Source: Ophiostoma sp. CBS 140.51 (lineage: Eukaryota > Ascomycota > Sordariomycetes > Ophiostomatales > Ophiostomataceae). From it: DNA of 64,000 bases. The position numbers were made by a program, and so were the translations under genes. The notes below the pieces were generated by a model. That model searched no databases. It was given only the letters and a program-made list of their open reading frames with translations, and had not been told where the DNA came from. This document shows, one piece after another, positions 23,923 through 34,900 of this stretch; the stretch's first letter is position 1; every line of letters begins with the position of its first letter. The stretch covers positions 1-64,000 of the forward strand of contig JANSLP010000005.1 of assembly GCA_029298735.1 (NCBI GenBank). Reading direction: 5' to 3'.

Positions 23923-25956
23923 ATGGGCGAAACGGCGCGCGCCCCGGAAAGCCCCCTGTCGGGCGGCACACAAAGCGGTGCTTCGGCCGACCCTCCGAGG
24001 GCCACAGCGCCAAATCCACCACCCTCAGCCTCACCGGTGCTTGACCTCTATGAGCCCATCACATCAGATGTGATTCTACAAGTCCGTCGTGGCAAAATGA
24101 AGACGCTCGAGGGCCTCAAAATTATGTCGGGCATTGACAAGGGCCTGTGTACGGGCCGTGTCAAGGTGGACTCGATGGGCATTGTCGAAGAGTAAGTCGG
24201 CGTCGTCTTGACCTTGCTAATTTATTTTGTGCCCTTTCTGACCGACAGTGAACATGATTACACGTTTCATGGTGGCATTGACAAGGCCGTTCACGGTTGT
24301 AAGTCGCTCCTTCCTCTCAACGTGCCCCGTTGTCCATCGTACCTTCCTGACAGACCGTTTCTCCCAGACTGCTCTTCGCACTACCCCACGTGGCAGCGGG
24401 AGTTCCCGACGGCCGCCGACCGCTTCCGTCCCGGAGGCTTCGGCGAGAACCTCGTCTTTGCTCACCTCAATGAGCGCAACATTCACATTGGCGATGTGTT
24501 TGCCGTGGGACCCAAGATCAATGGCAAGACGCACACAGGACTCTCTAATGAGGACATCAGAAGTGATTGTCTCCTACTGCAAGTCAGCCTTCCCCGCCAG
24601 CCCTGCTTCAAGCTCAACCACCGCTTTGGGCTCCGCAACTTTGCGCCCAACACGTGGAAGACGAGCCGGACGGGGTGGTACTACCGTGTTTTAAGACCGG
24701 GCACAGTGGGTGCGGGCGACGAGGTGCGGCTGGTGCAGCGGCCGAACCCGGCTTGGTCTCTGGAAAGAGTGCAAGAGTATTTGCACCGGTCGCCCAATGA
24801 GATTGCCATGGTCAAGGAGCTGGCGGCGATTGACGAGTTTGGCGCCGAGTGCAAGAACCAGTTCAAGAGCCGGCTGGCAAAGCACGAGGCGCAGGAGCGC
24901 AAAAAGGCGAAACTGGCCAACGGCGGTGATGGCGGGGATGGCACAAAGGAAGGAAAGTGGCTGCCGTTCAAGGTCGTGGAAAAGACCAAGCAGACGCCAC
25001 GGATCACGTCGTTTGTGTTTGAGGCTGTCGATCCTCCCAAGCCGGACACCGACCCGGGTGATGACGAGCTGGATGCTGGCTCGCACGTCAAGCTGCGGTT
25101 GGGTGAAAGTGGAAAGAAAGAAGACGGGAAAGGAGAGAGCTTCGTTCGCTCATACTCCATCGTCAAAGGCAACAAGCGTAGATTCGAGCTGGGTATTGCT
25201 TACGACGAGGCCACATCGAGAGGTGGTTCACGTTTCCTGCACGAGTCGGTGGACGTTGGCAGCATTGTGCATGCTAGCACTTTCGCCGAAGGTGTGCCCA
25301 TCGTTTCCGCCGCCAGTCACCACGTCTACGTCGCTGGCGGTGTCGGCATCACTGCTTTTCTGGCCCACCTCGAGGTCCTCACGTCCATCAACTACAGCTG
25401 TGTGCTACACTATGCGGTCCGCAGTGCCGAGGAGGTGGCCTTTGCGGATCGCCTCAAGAAGCTGGGCCCGGACGTGGTGATTGTCTATGACAGTTCCAAA
25501 GGCCAGCGCATGGACATTGGCAAGATTGTGAGCGGGATGCAGTGGAACGCGCACATTAGCTTCTGTGGCCCGACGCGCATGATGGACGCGGCGCTGGAGG
25601 CGACACGGGCGTCGACGCTGAGCGACGGGGATGTGCACTTTGAGGCCTTTGAGGCCGACACGACGGGTGATCCATTTGAAGTTGTTGTGCGGAGAGAGGG
25701 TGCCAAACAGAAAAAGGAGACGACTCTCAAGGTCGAAGAGGAGGAAACCCTTCTCGACGTTCTACAGCGCGAGTTTGGCATTGATGCTGTGGCCTCGTCG
25801 TGCGAGGTGGGCAACTGTGCCACGTGCAAGGTCGCGGTTCGTTCAGGGCGCATCGACCATCGCGGCACAGCATTGACGGACGAGGAGAAGCTGGCGGGCG
25901 ACATCATGTTGGCATGTGTCAGCCGTGGCATTGGACGCATCGAGATTGAGATTTGA
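23923..25956 (+). CDS. MOSC-domain / flavin reductase / [2Fe-2S] ferredoxin fusion protein, three exons
   Basis: Exons 23923-24191, 24249-24298 and 24368-25956 join in phase to 635 aa. Residues about 45-220 are a YiiM-type MOSC domain: the HGGIDKAVHGYC block is created across two splice junctions, and RQPCFKLNHRFG carries the expected molybdenum-ligand cysteine, Cys186. A helical segment (SLERVQEYLHR) follows, as in the '3-alpha' domain. Residues about 310-530 are a phthalate-dioxygenase-reductase-like flavin/NAD module (FVRSYSIVKG; HHVYVAGGVGITAFLAHLEVL). The C-terminus is a plant-type [2Fe-2S] ferredoxin with Cys585, Cys590, Cys593 and Cys623. MOSC proteins of the YiiM/mARC kind reduce N-hydroxylated substrates. 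Here the whole electron path NAD(P)H, flavin, Fe-S and Mo cofactor appears in one chain; that activity is inferred. No targeting peptide is evident. Confidence 0.88.
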
Positions 25957-26614
25957 TAGACACGATTACACATACAAAGATACACGAAGTACATTAATAC
26001 GTTGACAGATAGATTACGGTTATAGTATGATATGAGGAGATTAAATTACAATACAAGGTGGTATCTATGGTAGAGATGTACGTCGTAGAGGGGAATGGTC
26101 TATAGTACAGGCGAAAACAGAAACAGAAAACACAAAAGAGGAGAGGACATTGTACTCCCGTAATCATCATTTCATATGTGCACATTTCTCGTGCCTCTTT
26201 TTTTTGTTCGGTTTTTATTCGTGGCCAACTGCCGGTTCTCTTTGCGTTTGATGTTGATCGAGACAAAACGAGGCGGACAAGGTGGACAAGGCGGATGGAT
26301 GAGGGGAAGTTTCGGGCGTTTTGTGTTGCATCCGCAATCCCTTTCCTTCCGCGCCCGTACCCGTTACCCGCTTTGTCACATCGCGTTATGTCACACCTCT
26401 CACGGGTGTAAAGTGCTGCTTCTACCAAATTTCGCGATATTGTCGTCGAAAGGATTACTGGGGAACTGCATTGCTGCCCGACGCAGTTGCGATCATCGCA
26501 CAAAGCGACAGAAGCACGCGACACACGACACATGACAGACGAAACACAGCACCCGACGTTCCTGTTTCAAAGATGCTGTGTCGTTATGTCGTTGTGTTAT
26601 CGTGTCACTGTGCT
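25957..26614. other. Convergent 3' region between MOSC-reductase and MFS genes
   Basis: Tail-to-tail spacer of 658 nt, AT-rich at both ends. No gene seen. Confidence 0.5.
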
Positions 26615-28303
26615 CTAGTTGTCCGTAGTCTTGGTGTTCTCGGCGGCAGTCGCAGCCGCAGCCGCAGTCTGGTCAGGGGCATTCTCAGCCTCAAGCCCAG
26701 CCACTGGGACAGGAGTGGGAGCGGGAGCAGTCGCTGTCTTCTCAGACAAAACGCCCGCTGCAGCGTCCATGACATTGTTGTACTTTGGTTTGGCCGGCGG
26801 ACCAACACGGAACTCGCCGACGCCGTACGCGACAGCCAAAATGCCGACACCGCACCAAATGGACGTGACCCAGGCCATGGTGGCCCAGCTATACTCGGTA
26901 TGGATAAAGCCGGCCAACAAACTGCCGCCGGCACTACCGAGGGCGAAAGCGGTGTTGAACAGACCATAACCAATGCCGTAGACGCCCTTGCTGCCCCAGA
27001 CGCCCGGGTTGCGCTCCTCTTCGGCCTCGATGGTGAAACTGATTTCAGCCATGAGCGGGACGTTGGAGAAGGTAAGCGCGACACCTATCAGAGAGAGAAG
27101 AGCGCCCAGCAAGATCTTCTGGTGGGTGGTGTTGTGATCGACGAAGCGGAGACAGACAAGCAGTGGGACAAGGGCAATGAAGCCGCTAAGCGACAGCCAT
27201 TTGGCGCCCCAGCGGTCGGCGAGCAAACCAACGGGCGGAGACAGGATGAGGGGCGGGATGAAGAGAGCAAAGAAGATGAGACCAGCGGCAGTGGACGACC
27301 AGTTGAAGGTCTCCTGCACGTAGAGCGGGAGAACCGTGTCGAACGCCGTCATGATACCAGCATCAATGAGACAGCCGAGCAGCGCAAAGATCAGACGGCG
27401 CGAGCGGAACAGGATGCAGATACGCTGGAAGGTGCTCTTCTCGGGCGGTGTGGGAGGGAGACCATTGTCGGTGACATGGCTAGTAACGCGACTGGCGATA
27501 CGGCTGGTGGTAGGCACGGCAGCAGTACCCGTACCGGCGGCGGCCTCCTCATCGACAGCGGGCACATCAGTCGCTGTGTCGGCGACCAAGTCCTCCTCCT
27601 TGATCCACTTGCGTGCAATCTTCTTCTCGATGAGCAGTAGGCGCAGCAGGATGTCCAGCACAATGAGACCAAAAGCCACATAGTACACAGCATAGTAGCC
27701 CGAGCCGGCGTAGACGGCACCACCGATCAGCGGCGCAAATAGCAGACCGCCCGACAGTGAGATGGCGACGTAGCCCATGGCCAGACCAATGCGGCGGCCC
27801 ATGGTGTCTGCGAGCAATGCGAGACCCACGCTCCACACAACAGCCGCACTGAATCCCTGAAGGATACGGCCGGCAATGAAAACGCCAATGCTGCGGCCAA
27901 CACACAGCAGAACAGTCGATGCGCCTAGCGCAATAAGACCCAGCATCAGCGGCCAGCGGCGCGACGAAGTGTGGTCGGCATAGATGCCTGAAATGGGACT
28001 GCCCACGAAAAGGGCGATGCCATAGGTGGCGACAAGGATGGTGTTCCAGCGCTGGATATCATCGTGGGGGATACCAGCACGCTCGGTCATGGCATAGGGC
28101 ATGACAGGGACGACGAGGCCATAGAGGAAGATGTCGGTAAAGATGGCGAAGCAGACAGTGCCGACGATGAAGGGGGTGGACGAGCGATACCGGAGGGCGA
28201 ATGGTGGCTTGCCAGGCGACGAAGTGGTGGTGGCAGAAGCCTCAGCCGCTGTGGGCCGCTTCGGCCAGGTGAGGGCGCGACGGAGGGAGGACATGGCCTT
28301 CAT
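26615..28303 (-). CDS. MFS transporter, DHA1/TCR-like
   Basis: Intronless, 562 aa, a 12-helix major facilitator. An about 45-residue cytosolic N-terminus precedes TM1 (FIVGTVCFAIFTDIFLYGLV). The loop between TM2 and TM3 has the MFS motif A region (GSPISGIYADHTSSRRWPLM). A GRILQGFSAAVVWSVGLALL segment matches motif C-type helices of drug:H+ antiporters, and a roughly 70-residue hydrophilic loop separates the two six-helix halves. The Ala/Thr-rich C-terminus is cytosolic. Likely a plasma-membrane or vacuolar efflux carrier; the substrate cannot be inferred, and no biosynthetic cluster surrounds it. A second in-frame ATG lies three codons downstream (28294). Confidence 0.88.
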   Translation of the reverse strand: MKAMSSLRRALTWPKRPTAAEASATTTSSPGKPPFALRYRSSTPFIVGTVCFAIFTDIFLYGLVVPVMPYAMTERAGIPHDDIQRWNTILVATYGIALFVGSPISGIYADHTSSRRWPLMLGLIALGASTVLLCVGRSIGVFIAGRILQGFSAAVVWSVGLALLADTMGRRIGLAMGYVAISLSGGLLFAPLIGGAVYAGSGYYAVYYVAFGLIVLDILLRLLLIEKKIARKWIKEEDLVADTATDVPAVDEEAAAGTGTAAVPTTSRIASRVTSHVTDNGLPPTPPEKSTFQRICILFRSRRLIFALLGCLIDAGIMTAFDTVLPLYVQETFNWSSTAAGLIFFALFIPPLILSPPVGLLADRWGAKWLSLSGFIALVPLLVCLRFVDHNTTHQKILLGALLSLIGVALTFSNVPLMAEISFTIEAEEERNPGVWGSKGVYGIGYGLFNTAFALGSAGGSLLAGFIHTEYSWATMAWVTSIWCGVGILAVAYGVGEFRVGPPAKPKYNNVMDAAAGVLSEKTATAPAPTPVPVAGLEAENAPDQTAAAAATAAENTKTTDN

Positions 28304-29457
28304 TGTGTCGTGTGTCGTCGTGTAGTTTGCTCAAAAGGAGCTCGAAAAGAAAGAGGGAGAAGAGGGGGTGTGTTATACCACGATGGGCGTTCAAGGCATG
28401 GACAGTTGGTCGAGAAAGGTAGACGGCTGCATCTCGAAGGATCGATGAAGCCGAAAGAGCGAGAGAGAGAGATATCTTTTTATGATAGGCTGAAGAGAGA
28501 GCGAGATGTCGTGTCGAGAGACGAAAAGACGAAAAGACAAAAGACAAAAAGAGGTTAGAAATGGCTTGAGGTCAATCACCGCGGCGCAAACTCCCCTAGT
28601 TCACGGTATTTGCCTGCAAGTTACCTCCGCTCGCGTGCATTTTCTTTGAAGTTCTGGGTCCGGCAGGTCACACGGAGAGGTTAACTGCTTTTGGCAGGAT
28701 AAACCGACTTTTCGTGGTAGGGCATTGGCACTGTAGCTTGGCTCTTGGACTTGAGTCAGAGAAGAGGTAAGTCGAAATTTTTCGCCCTTTTCGGACGAGG
28801 CTGGCTTCGTAGTTTCGATATTTATTTCCTGTATCCGGGATTTCGAGATTTTCGAGAATTTTGTTTTTCATGTGTATCTTGGAGAGCTTGGAAAGCATAT
28901 CCTCGGATTCCAAAGGAGATGCGCAGACGGGGCTTGTTAGTTGCGTGAGGTCATCGCGTCGTTGGCGTGGATGTTTGGTGGTCCTGGGATGGATGTTGGC
29001 AATGACTATGATGAGGTAAAGGAGAGAATGAAGCAAAAAAGATTTGAGCTTGGAGATGTTTTACAAAATGTTTGTTTACACGCCCCTTTTAATCTTCAAC
29101 AAGTTGGGAAGGAAGTCCTCTGTAAGAAAGTTGTCGTCGATCGCACCTCCCCGGTTTGTGAAACAGAACCGTTGTGAACTGATTGACTGCTGTCGCTCTT
29201 TCCTTCCGGGGTATTACAGCCCTTTTCGAGCGTTGTGGTGGAAGGCGCTTGTGCAGCAGGAGCGACGGAGCGTGGCGCGCACGTGCAATTGGCCCAGCCC
29301 CTGTAGACCCACTAAAAAGTTTATCTTATCGCTGAAAAAGTGTGGCAGAAAAAAGTGCACCAAAAGCTTCAGCCTTTTAGACTTTGCGTCAAGATCAATT
29401 CAATCGAACAGTCTTCATAGTCTCATCCACGACAACACACACCCATACACACCCACA
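28304..29457. promoter_or_regulatory. Divergent intergenic region between MFS and RRP7 genes
   Basis: 1.15 kb. A consensus donor, AAGAG followed by GTAAGT, sits at 28767 on the plus strand and a good acceptor (GGTATTACAG) ends at 29219. These could delimit a 5' UTR intron of RRP7. The frame of RRP7 is open upstream of its ATG back to 29044, but that translation is Cys/Lys/Ser-rich leader-like sequence. Confidence 0.35.
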
Positions 29458-30540
29458 ATGGCATCAATACCAAAAACCCTCGGCGACTACGCCGTCCTGC
29501 CCGTCCAACTCCCGCAGCTGCCGTCACTCGCCCACCTGCCGGCCGCCACCCATTTCCTCTACGTCCGCCGCAACGCACCCAAGATTGCGACCGCCGACGA
29601 CGAGCGCAGCCTGTTTTTGGCCAATGTGCCCGTGGACGGCACAGAAGAGCACTTCAGGACACTGTTTGCGTCGCTCGTCGGCCCTGGCCGGTTCGAGTCG
29701 ATCACGTTTGAAGAGGAGCGGAGGCGAGCAGCCAAGGCGAAGACGGATAACAGCGACGATGGTAGCGAGAACGACAGCGACGATGACGACAGCGACGACT
29801 CCGAGTCCGATTTCGATGGTTTCGATGCAGTCCTGCCGCGCCAGGCAGCCACCTTGGCCGACCTGCAGTCACGGAAACGGAAGCGGGAAGGTGGACACAA
29901 CGGGAAGGCCAGAAGGGATGACAGCCACAAGGCGGCGGCCAAGCAGCTGCGGCAGCAGGCGACACTACCAACGACATGGCCACGGTCACTACGTCGCAGT
30001 GGCAGCACGGCTGTAGCACTCTTTGCCGACGCCAAGAGCGTGGATGTTGTTTTGAAAGCAGTCGCCAAGGCCCACAAGAGTGCACAATACCCCGAGTGGC
30101 CGTCTGTTGAGGGCGCATCATCCTTGGGTGCACCCTGGCTGGCCGGCCACAACCGCCAGGCGTACCCGAATCGTGAGTCGCTGCGCGAATCTGTGGACGC
30201 CTTCTTTGCCCTGTTCAACCAGCAAGAGGAAGCAGCGGCCGACCTGGCGCGCCGTCTGCGCAACGTGCCCGACGAGGACGGTTTCGTGACGGTGACGCGC
30301 GGCACGACGGGCGGTGGTGGCCGTGGTGCGCCCGCAAGACAGCAAGAGGCCGCGGCGATGCGGGCGAAGCAGTTGGCCAAGCAGGAGCGGCAGCGCCAGG
30401 ACATGACCAACTTCTACCGGTTCCAGCTGCGGGAGCGCAAGAAGGAGGAGCAGCTGGATCTGCAGCGCAAGTTCCAGGAGGACACGAAGCGCGTGCAGGC
30501 GATGAAGGAGAAGCGCGGCAAGTTCAAGCCAGAGGCATGA
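29458..30540 (+). CDS. RRP7: Ribosomal RNA-processing protein 7
   Basis: Intronless, 360 aa. Rrp7 is a nucleolar 90S pre-ribosome (UtpC/CURI) factor needed for 18S rRNA maturation. The N-terminal half contains a degenerate RRM-like fold (ERSLFLANVPVDGTEEHFRT near residue 50) with a long acidic Asp/Ser insertion near residues 97-120. The C-terminal family signature FYRFQLRERKKEEQLDLQRK and the very basic end KRGKFKPEA are diagnostic. The start at 29458 was chosen at the beginning of family similarity, after a run of CACACCCACA that looks like a leader. The open extension upstream is rejected. Confidence 0.92.
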   Translation: MASIPKTLGDYAVLPVQLPQLPSLAHLPAATHFLYVRRNAPKIATADDERSLFLANVPVDGTEEHFRTLFASLVGPGRFESITFEEERRRAAKAKTDNSDDGSENDSDDDDSDDSESDFDGFDAVLPRQAATLADLQSRKRKREGGHNGKARRDDSHKAAAKQLRQQATLPTTWPRSLRRSGSTAVALFADAKSVDVVLKAVAKAHKSAQYPEWPSVEGASSLGAPWLAGHNRQAYPNRESLRESVDAFFALFNQQEEAAADLARRLRNVPDEDGFVTVTRGTTGGGGRGAPARQQEAAAMRAKQLAKQERQRQDMTNFYRFQLRERKKEEQLDLQRKFQEDTKRVQAMKEKRGKFKPEA

Positions 30541-30636
30541 ACGTCTGCGAGGGGTGCATAGCAGGCAGGATATACTACGATCCATGGTATGTACAACGTC
30601 ACATTCTATATTGTTTTCTATTGTTTTCTATTGTTT

Positions 30637-30679
<43 letters not shown>

Positions 30680-31995
30680 CCTCCACTATGATGACGCCGC
30701 GGGGCCAGCGAAGCACTGGCTGTGCATGAGGACGGGCTTCGTTTTCGGGCGATGCTTGAGTGTACAGCTCGGTTAATGCCGAAAACATCCGCGTAAAACT
30801 ACAATCTTCTCAACATGTCTGAAGCAGCGAGGAAACCATTCACTTTGTGCTCGATTTATTGTCTCTTGATTAGACCACAACTAACGGCATAGTACATTGA
30901 ACATACAGACAGCAATATGGCTACGGGCATTTTGACCGTCTCCCGGCCTAACAATCCAATACACGGGGTCCAAAGCTTAAGTGCTGTTTCGAGGCGGGCG
31001 GCACGGCAAGGTCATACGCGTGACGGCTGTCTTCCATCCAAGACGCGTCTGTTGTGGCAGTTGTTGTGTTAGTGGGATAGAAAAGAGGACAAAAGGGAAG
31101 CACACTGGCTTGGTTGTGCACATCGCCTTTTAGCAGACGTTGGACGTGCATTAGGTCCGCTAGTTGCCGTGTATTGTGTCTTAGATGGCAGTCGCTACCG
31201 AGAGAACTATTCGTCGGTTTTCTGTTAGACAACAAAAAGTCTCGAGAAAGACAAAAAGATAGGCAGGGAGACAGAGACAGGGAGGCTTTGCTAGCTGCCG
31301 TTACGGCCCGTGTACAAACATTAACTCATGAATTAATGCATTATCACGACAAACACGAGGAGTAATTGCAATCACGTCGTAGAAACAGTTGAAATGTGAT
31401 AGTAACGATGACGACGTATAAACAATGCCATCACAACAAAATGGCTGCCAGCGTGGCACGTGACGTGTCCGAAGCGCTGGCACGCGGTGGGTACCCGAGT
31501 TTCCGGGGCAACACTAGCGCCGGGCAGGAGCGACAGCCAAAAAAAAAAGAAACGAAACAAAACACCCAAACAACGGCAGCCACAACGGACGAACCACACC
31601 TTCCCTAGCTTGGGTTTGGCCTGTTATGATGCAAGGGTTGGAAGGAGCGACACGGGAGTACCAAGCACCCTACAGAACGAAGAAACTCCAAATAAAAATA
31701 AGAAAAAAAAGGAAAGAGGGGAAACATTGAACTCGATCTCGACCAGGCACGGCACGTTTATTCACGTTCACACTATCACGAGTTTCCCACCTATTCGACG
31801 AGGTACTTTGTACACACAACCTGCTGGCGAATTGTTTCGATTCTGCATCTTCGAAACTGTTTCGACACTTTTCTCGTTTCGACTTGTTTTGTTTCTTTCT
31901 CTTTTCCTTTTCACGCGTCTGATACCCTTTTGCGACTATTTGCGACCACCTTCCATGCATCCGATTTCGACGACTCCCTCCCACTCTCACTCGCC
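30541..31995. other. Intergenic between RRP7 and the TINA/Msd1-like gene
   Basis: 1.45 kb with no recognised gene. A TTTC tetranucleotide repeat lies just downstream of RRP7. 31690-31990 is the probable CT-rich leader of the next gene. Confidence 0.45.
30634..30680 (+). repeat. (TTTC)n microsatellite
   Basis: About eleven tandem TTTC units, preceded by three copies of TATTGTTTTC. It lies about 100 nt after the RRP7 stop codon, so probably inside the 3' UTR. Confidence 0.95.
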
Positions 31996-34900
31996 ATGAC
32001 GGACCTCTCGAATCTACAGACAGCGTCGCTGTACATCAACAACCAGCTGCTCTCGCGCGGCCTTTTGCGTGATGGCCGGGCCATTGACTTTGCCGACCCG
32101 GCGGGACGAAAGAAGAAGAAGGATGGCCAAGAAGACGACCAAAACGACAAAGTCGACAGCACAGCCGTCACAATGTCGCGCGTCATCAGTGTCGTCAACG
32201 ACTTGATTTTGCGGAGAGACGTAGGTCCTTCCCCCCCCCCCCCCCCCAAAAACTCCATGGATTGTTCTCCCACTGACTTTCAGCGCGACGCCGAACATCG
32301 AGAGAGTCTGTCGACCGCCCTTCGTACCGTCCGCGCCGAATCGCTCCGCCAGGCCAACGACCTGCAGCGCGCCATAGAACGCCATGCCGAGGCCCAGCGG
32401 CGCGCCGACCTGGGCGAGGCAGCCAAGGCGAGTTTGCGGGCCCAGCTGGCGGCCGCCGACGCGACAAACCGAAAACTGCGCGAAGAAGCCGCCAAGATGC
32501 GGCAGCAGGTGGCACAGACACGCGCGTCGTGTGCCAACGAGGTGCGCAAGCGGGACCGGCAGATTGACGGGCTGAAAAAGGCTGTGACAGATGCTGGCCG
32601 GGCGCGTGGCGAACGGCGGAGTCCAGCGATTACGACAATCACAATCTCGGGTGGCTCCTCGACTTCGACAACACAGCACCCTCACCAGGGTACACCCCGT
32701 TCCGCTCTGAGCTCCGTCCAGTCCACCCCGACGGCCCATAGCAACGTTGGCGACGCGACGACCAACTCCGAGTACAACCTGCGCAGCGAGACGAATGCCT
32801 TCTTGGCCGACCTGGCCCGCGGCCTCAGCAACGACAACGAGATGCTGCTGGACCTGGTGCGCCACACGAGCCGGCGTCTGCAAGCCATGAGCGGTTACGT
32901 TCCAGAGGAGGGTGCTCTTGAAGCGCTGACGACGGCAACCGGCATGGTGGACTGTGCTGCGCTGGCGGCCGAGATGGAGGCTGTGCTCGAGCACCTGCGC
33001 ACGATCCTGACGAACCCGTCGTTTGTGCCCATCGAAGAGGTGGTGCAGCGCGAGTCGGAGATTGGGCGGCTGCGTGACGGCTGGGAGAAGATGGAGGGCC
33101 GATGGAAGGAGGCGGTGCATTTGCTGGACGGCTGGCGGCGACGCATGGCAGTTAGTGGACGGCCAGTCAACATGGAGGAGATCAAGATGGGTCTGCGGCT
33201 GAGTCCTGTCAGAGTGCGCAATGTTGCTGAGACGTCACTTGGTCTGGACTTGAGACTTCCTCCCAAGCAAGAAAGCCTGGATGCCGTTGATGAAGAGGAG
33301 TACGACGAAAACAACCACCGCGAGTATGACAGTGACACCAGCGACAACGAAGACGACGACGCCCAAGACTGGCCTCCATTGGGCCGTACGCCGAGCCCGG
33401 CCGAGACTCTGCACTTGGTGCCTGCCCCTGTCCGTGGCGAGGCCGACTATCCGGCTGGCCACGAGGGTCTGAGCGATAGCGAGTCCGACGCGAGCAGCAC
33501 CTTTGCCGACGACATTGACGACGACGAGTGCGATTTTGACGATGACGGGCCTAATGTGCAGATTATTGAGCAGTCCATTATGGTGCCTTCGCTCGAAGAA
33601 GCGTCGCCGGATGTGTTCTCGCGGTCGACACCCTCGCCCTCACCTCCACCAATTGAGAAGCCTGTCCTGTCCAAGGTGACAACAGCAGCCATCAAAGAAA
33701 AGGAAAAGAAGAAGGAGGAAGAGAAGCCCAAGGCTGTCGAGGCAAAGGCTGTCGAGGCAAAGGCTGTCGAGACAAAGACTGCCGACACCAAGGTCAACCA
33801 GCAGGGTCTGCGGCCATCACATACGGCCGGCAACCGCCAGGGTACAAAGATGGCGTCCTCGTCTGACGTTAAGAAGGAGACGAAGACAGGTCCATCGACT
33901 ACCACAACGACTGCAGTCACTCGCGGCAGACGGCGACCGGGTGAGGTCGAGGAGGCGCCCAAGGAGACGGCCAAAGAACGCAGACAAGTGCGCATTGCAG
34001 CAGCTACAGCAGCAGCACAAGCAGACAAGCCCACGGCCAAGCCGGCAGCACCAAGAGGTGTTGCTTCCACGAACACAGCCACGACCGGCCTCAGCAGGGC
34101 CAATTCGGCACGCAATGCTGCTGGTCGTCCTGCACCGTCAAGACAGGCTGCCGGCAAACCAGTAACGACAACAGCAACAGCTCGGCCGGTGTCTGCACTG
34201 TCTCAAGAAAAGAGACCGGCTTCGGCTGCTTCTCAAGCGTCAGAAGCATCAGCTGCATCGACGGCGGCGTCGGACGACAGTGTTGCACTTGTTCCTTCAG
34301 GCGGTGCTGCCCCTACATCATCTCGCCCTGTGTCGTCTCTCGCTTCCCGCAAGCTGGCAACGGCCACGTCTGGTTCATCAGCGCCGACAACTACCCGCTC
34401 ACGACTTGATCGTGTACAGAACAGAAACGCCAGCGATGAGAAGGCAACCACGACCACATCCACCTCGTCCTCATCGTCCTCGGAACAAATGCCACCACCG
34501 CCCGCACCGACATCCATGGCTGCCGCTGCCAACCGTGCCCGCAGCCGGTCGCCCATCAAGATGGCGGCAGCTGGCAGTGGAGGGTCGGCTGGGTCGGCAT
34601 TATCAGCAGCCAACGCGACGTCTGGCGTCACATCCCGCCTGCCACTGCCGACAAGTGCCAATGCCCCGCCACCAGCCAGCCCGGCTTTGAACATGGCCAC
34701 CATCGCGGCCAAACTGGCGGCGTCGGAGCGGGAAGCGGATGCAGCGCGTGTGCGGGCGAAGCTCAAGGCGGCGCGGAGCGGACTGGCGGGGGCCAAGTCG
34801 AAAGCTGTGCCAGTGGTGGAGGCGGCTCCTGTAGCCGTCACTGAGACAGAGTTGGGTATCGACCCAGTCAAGAAGACTGTCGAAGCGAACAACGACGCTG

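Noticed and set aside
26321..27640. 439-codon plus-strand frame antisense to the MFS transporter
   Set aside because: Very hydrophilic Arg/Asp/Gly-rich shadow translation of a membrane-protein gene.
29044..29457. 138-codon N-terminal extension of RRP7
   Set aside because: Leader-like composition; Rrp7 similarity begins at 29458.
32221..32283. Proline-rich insert in the TINA/Msd1-like protein
   Set aside because: Encoded by an intron with donor, branch point and acceptor; splicing restores the family sequence.
32014..33120. 368-codon minus-strand frame antisense to the TINA/Msd1-like gene
   Set aside because: Shadow frame that crosses the intron of the sense gene; no family similarity.
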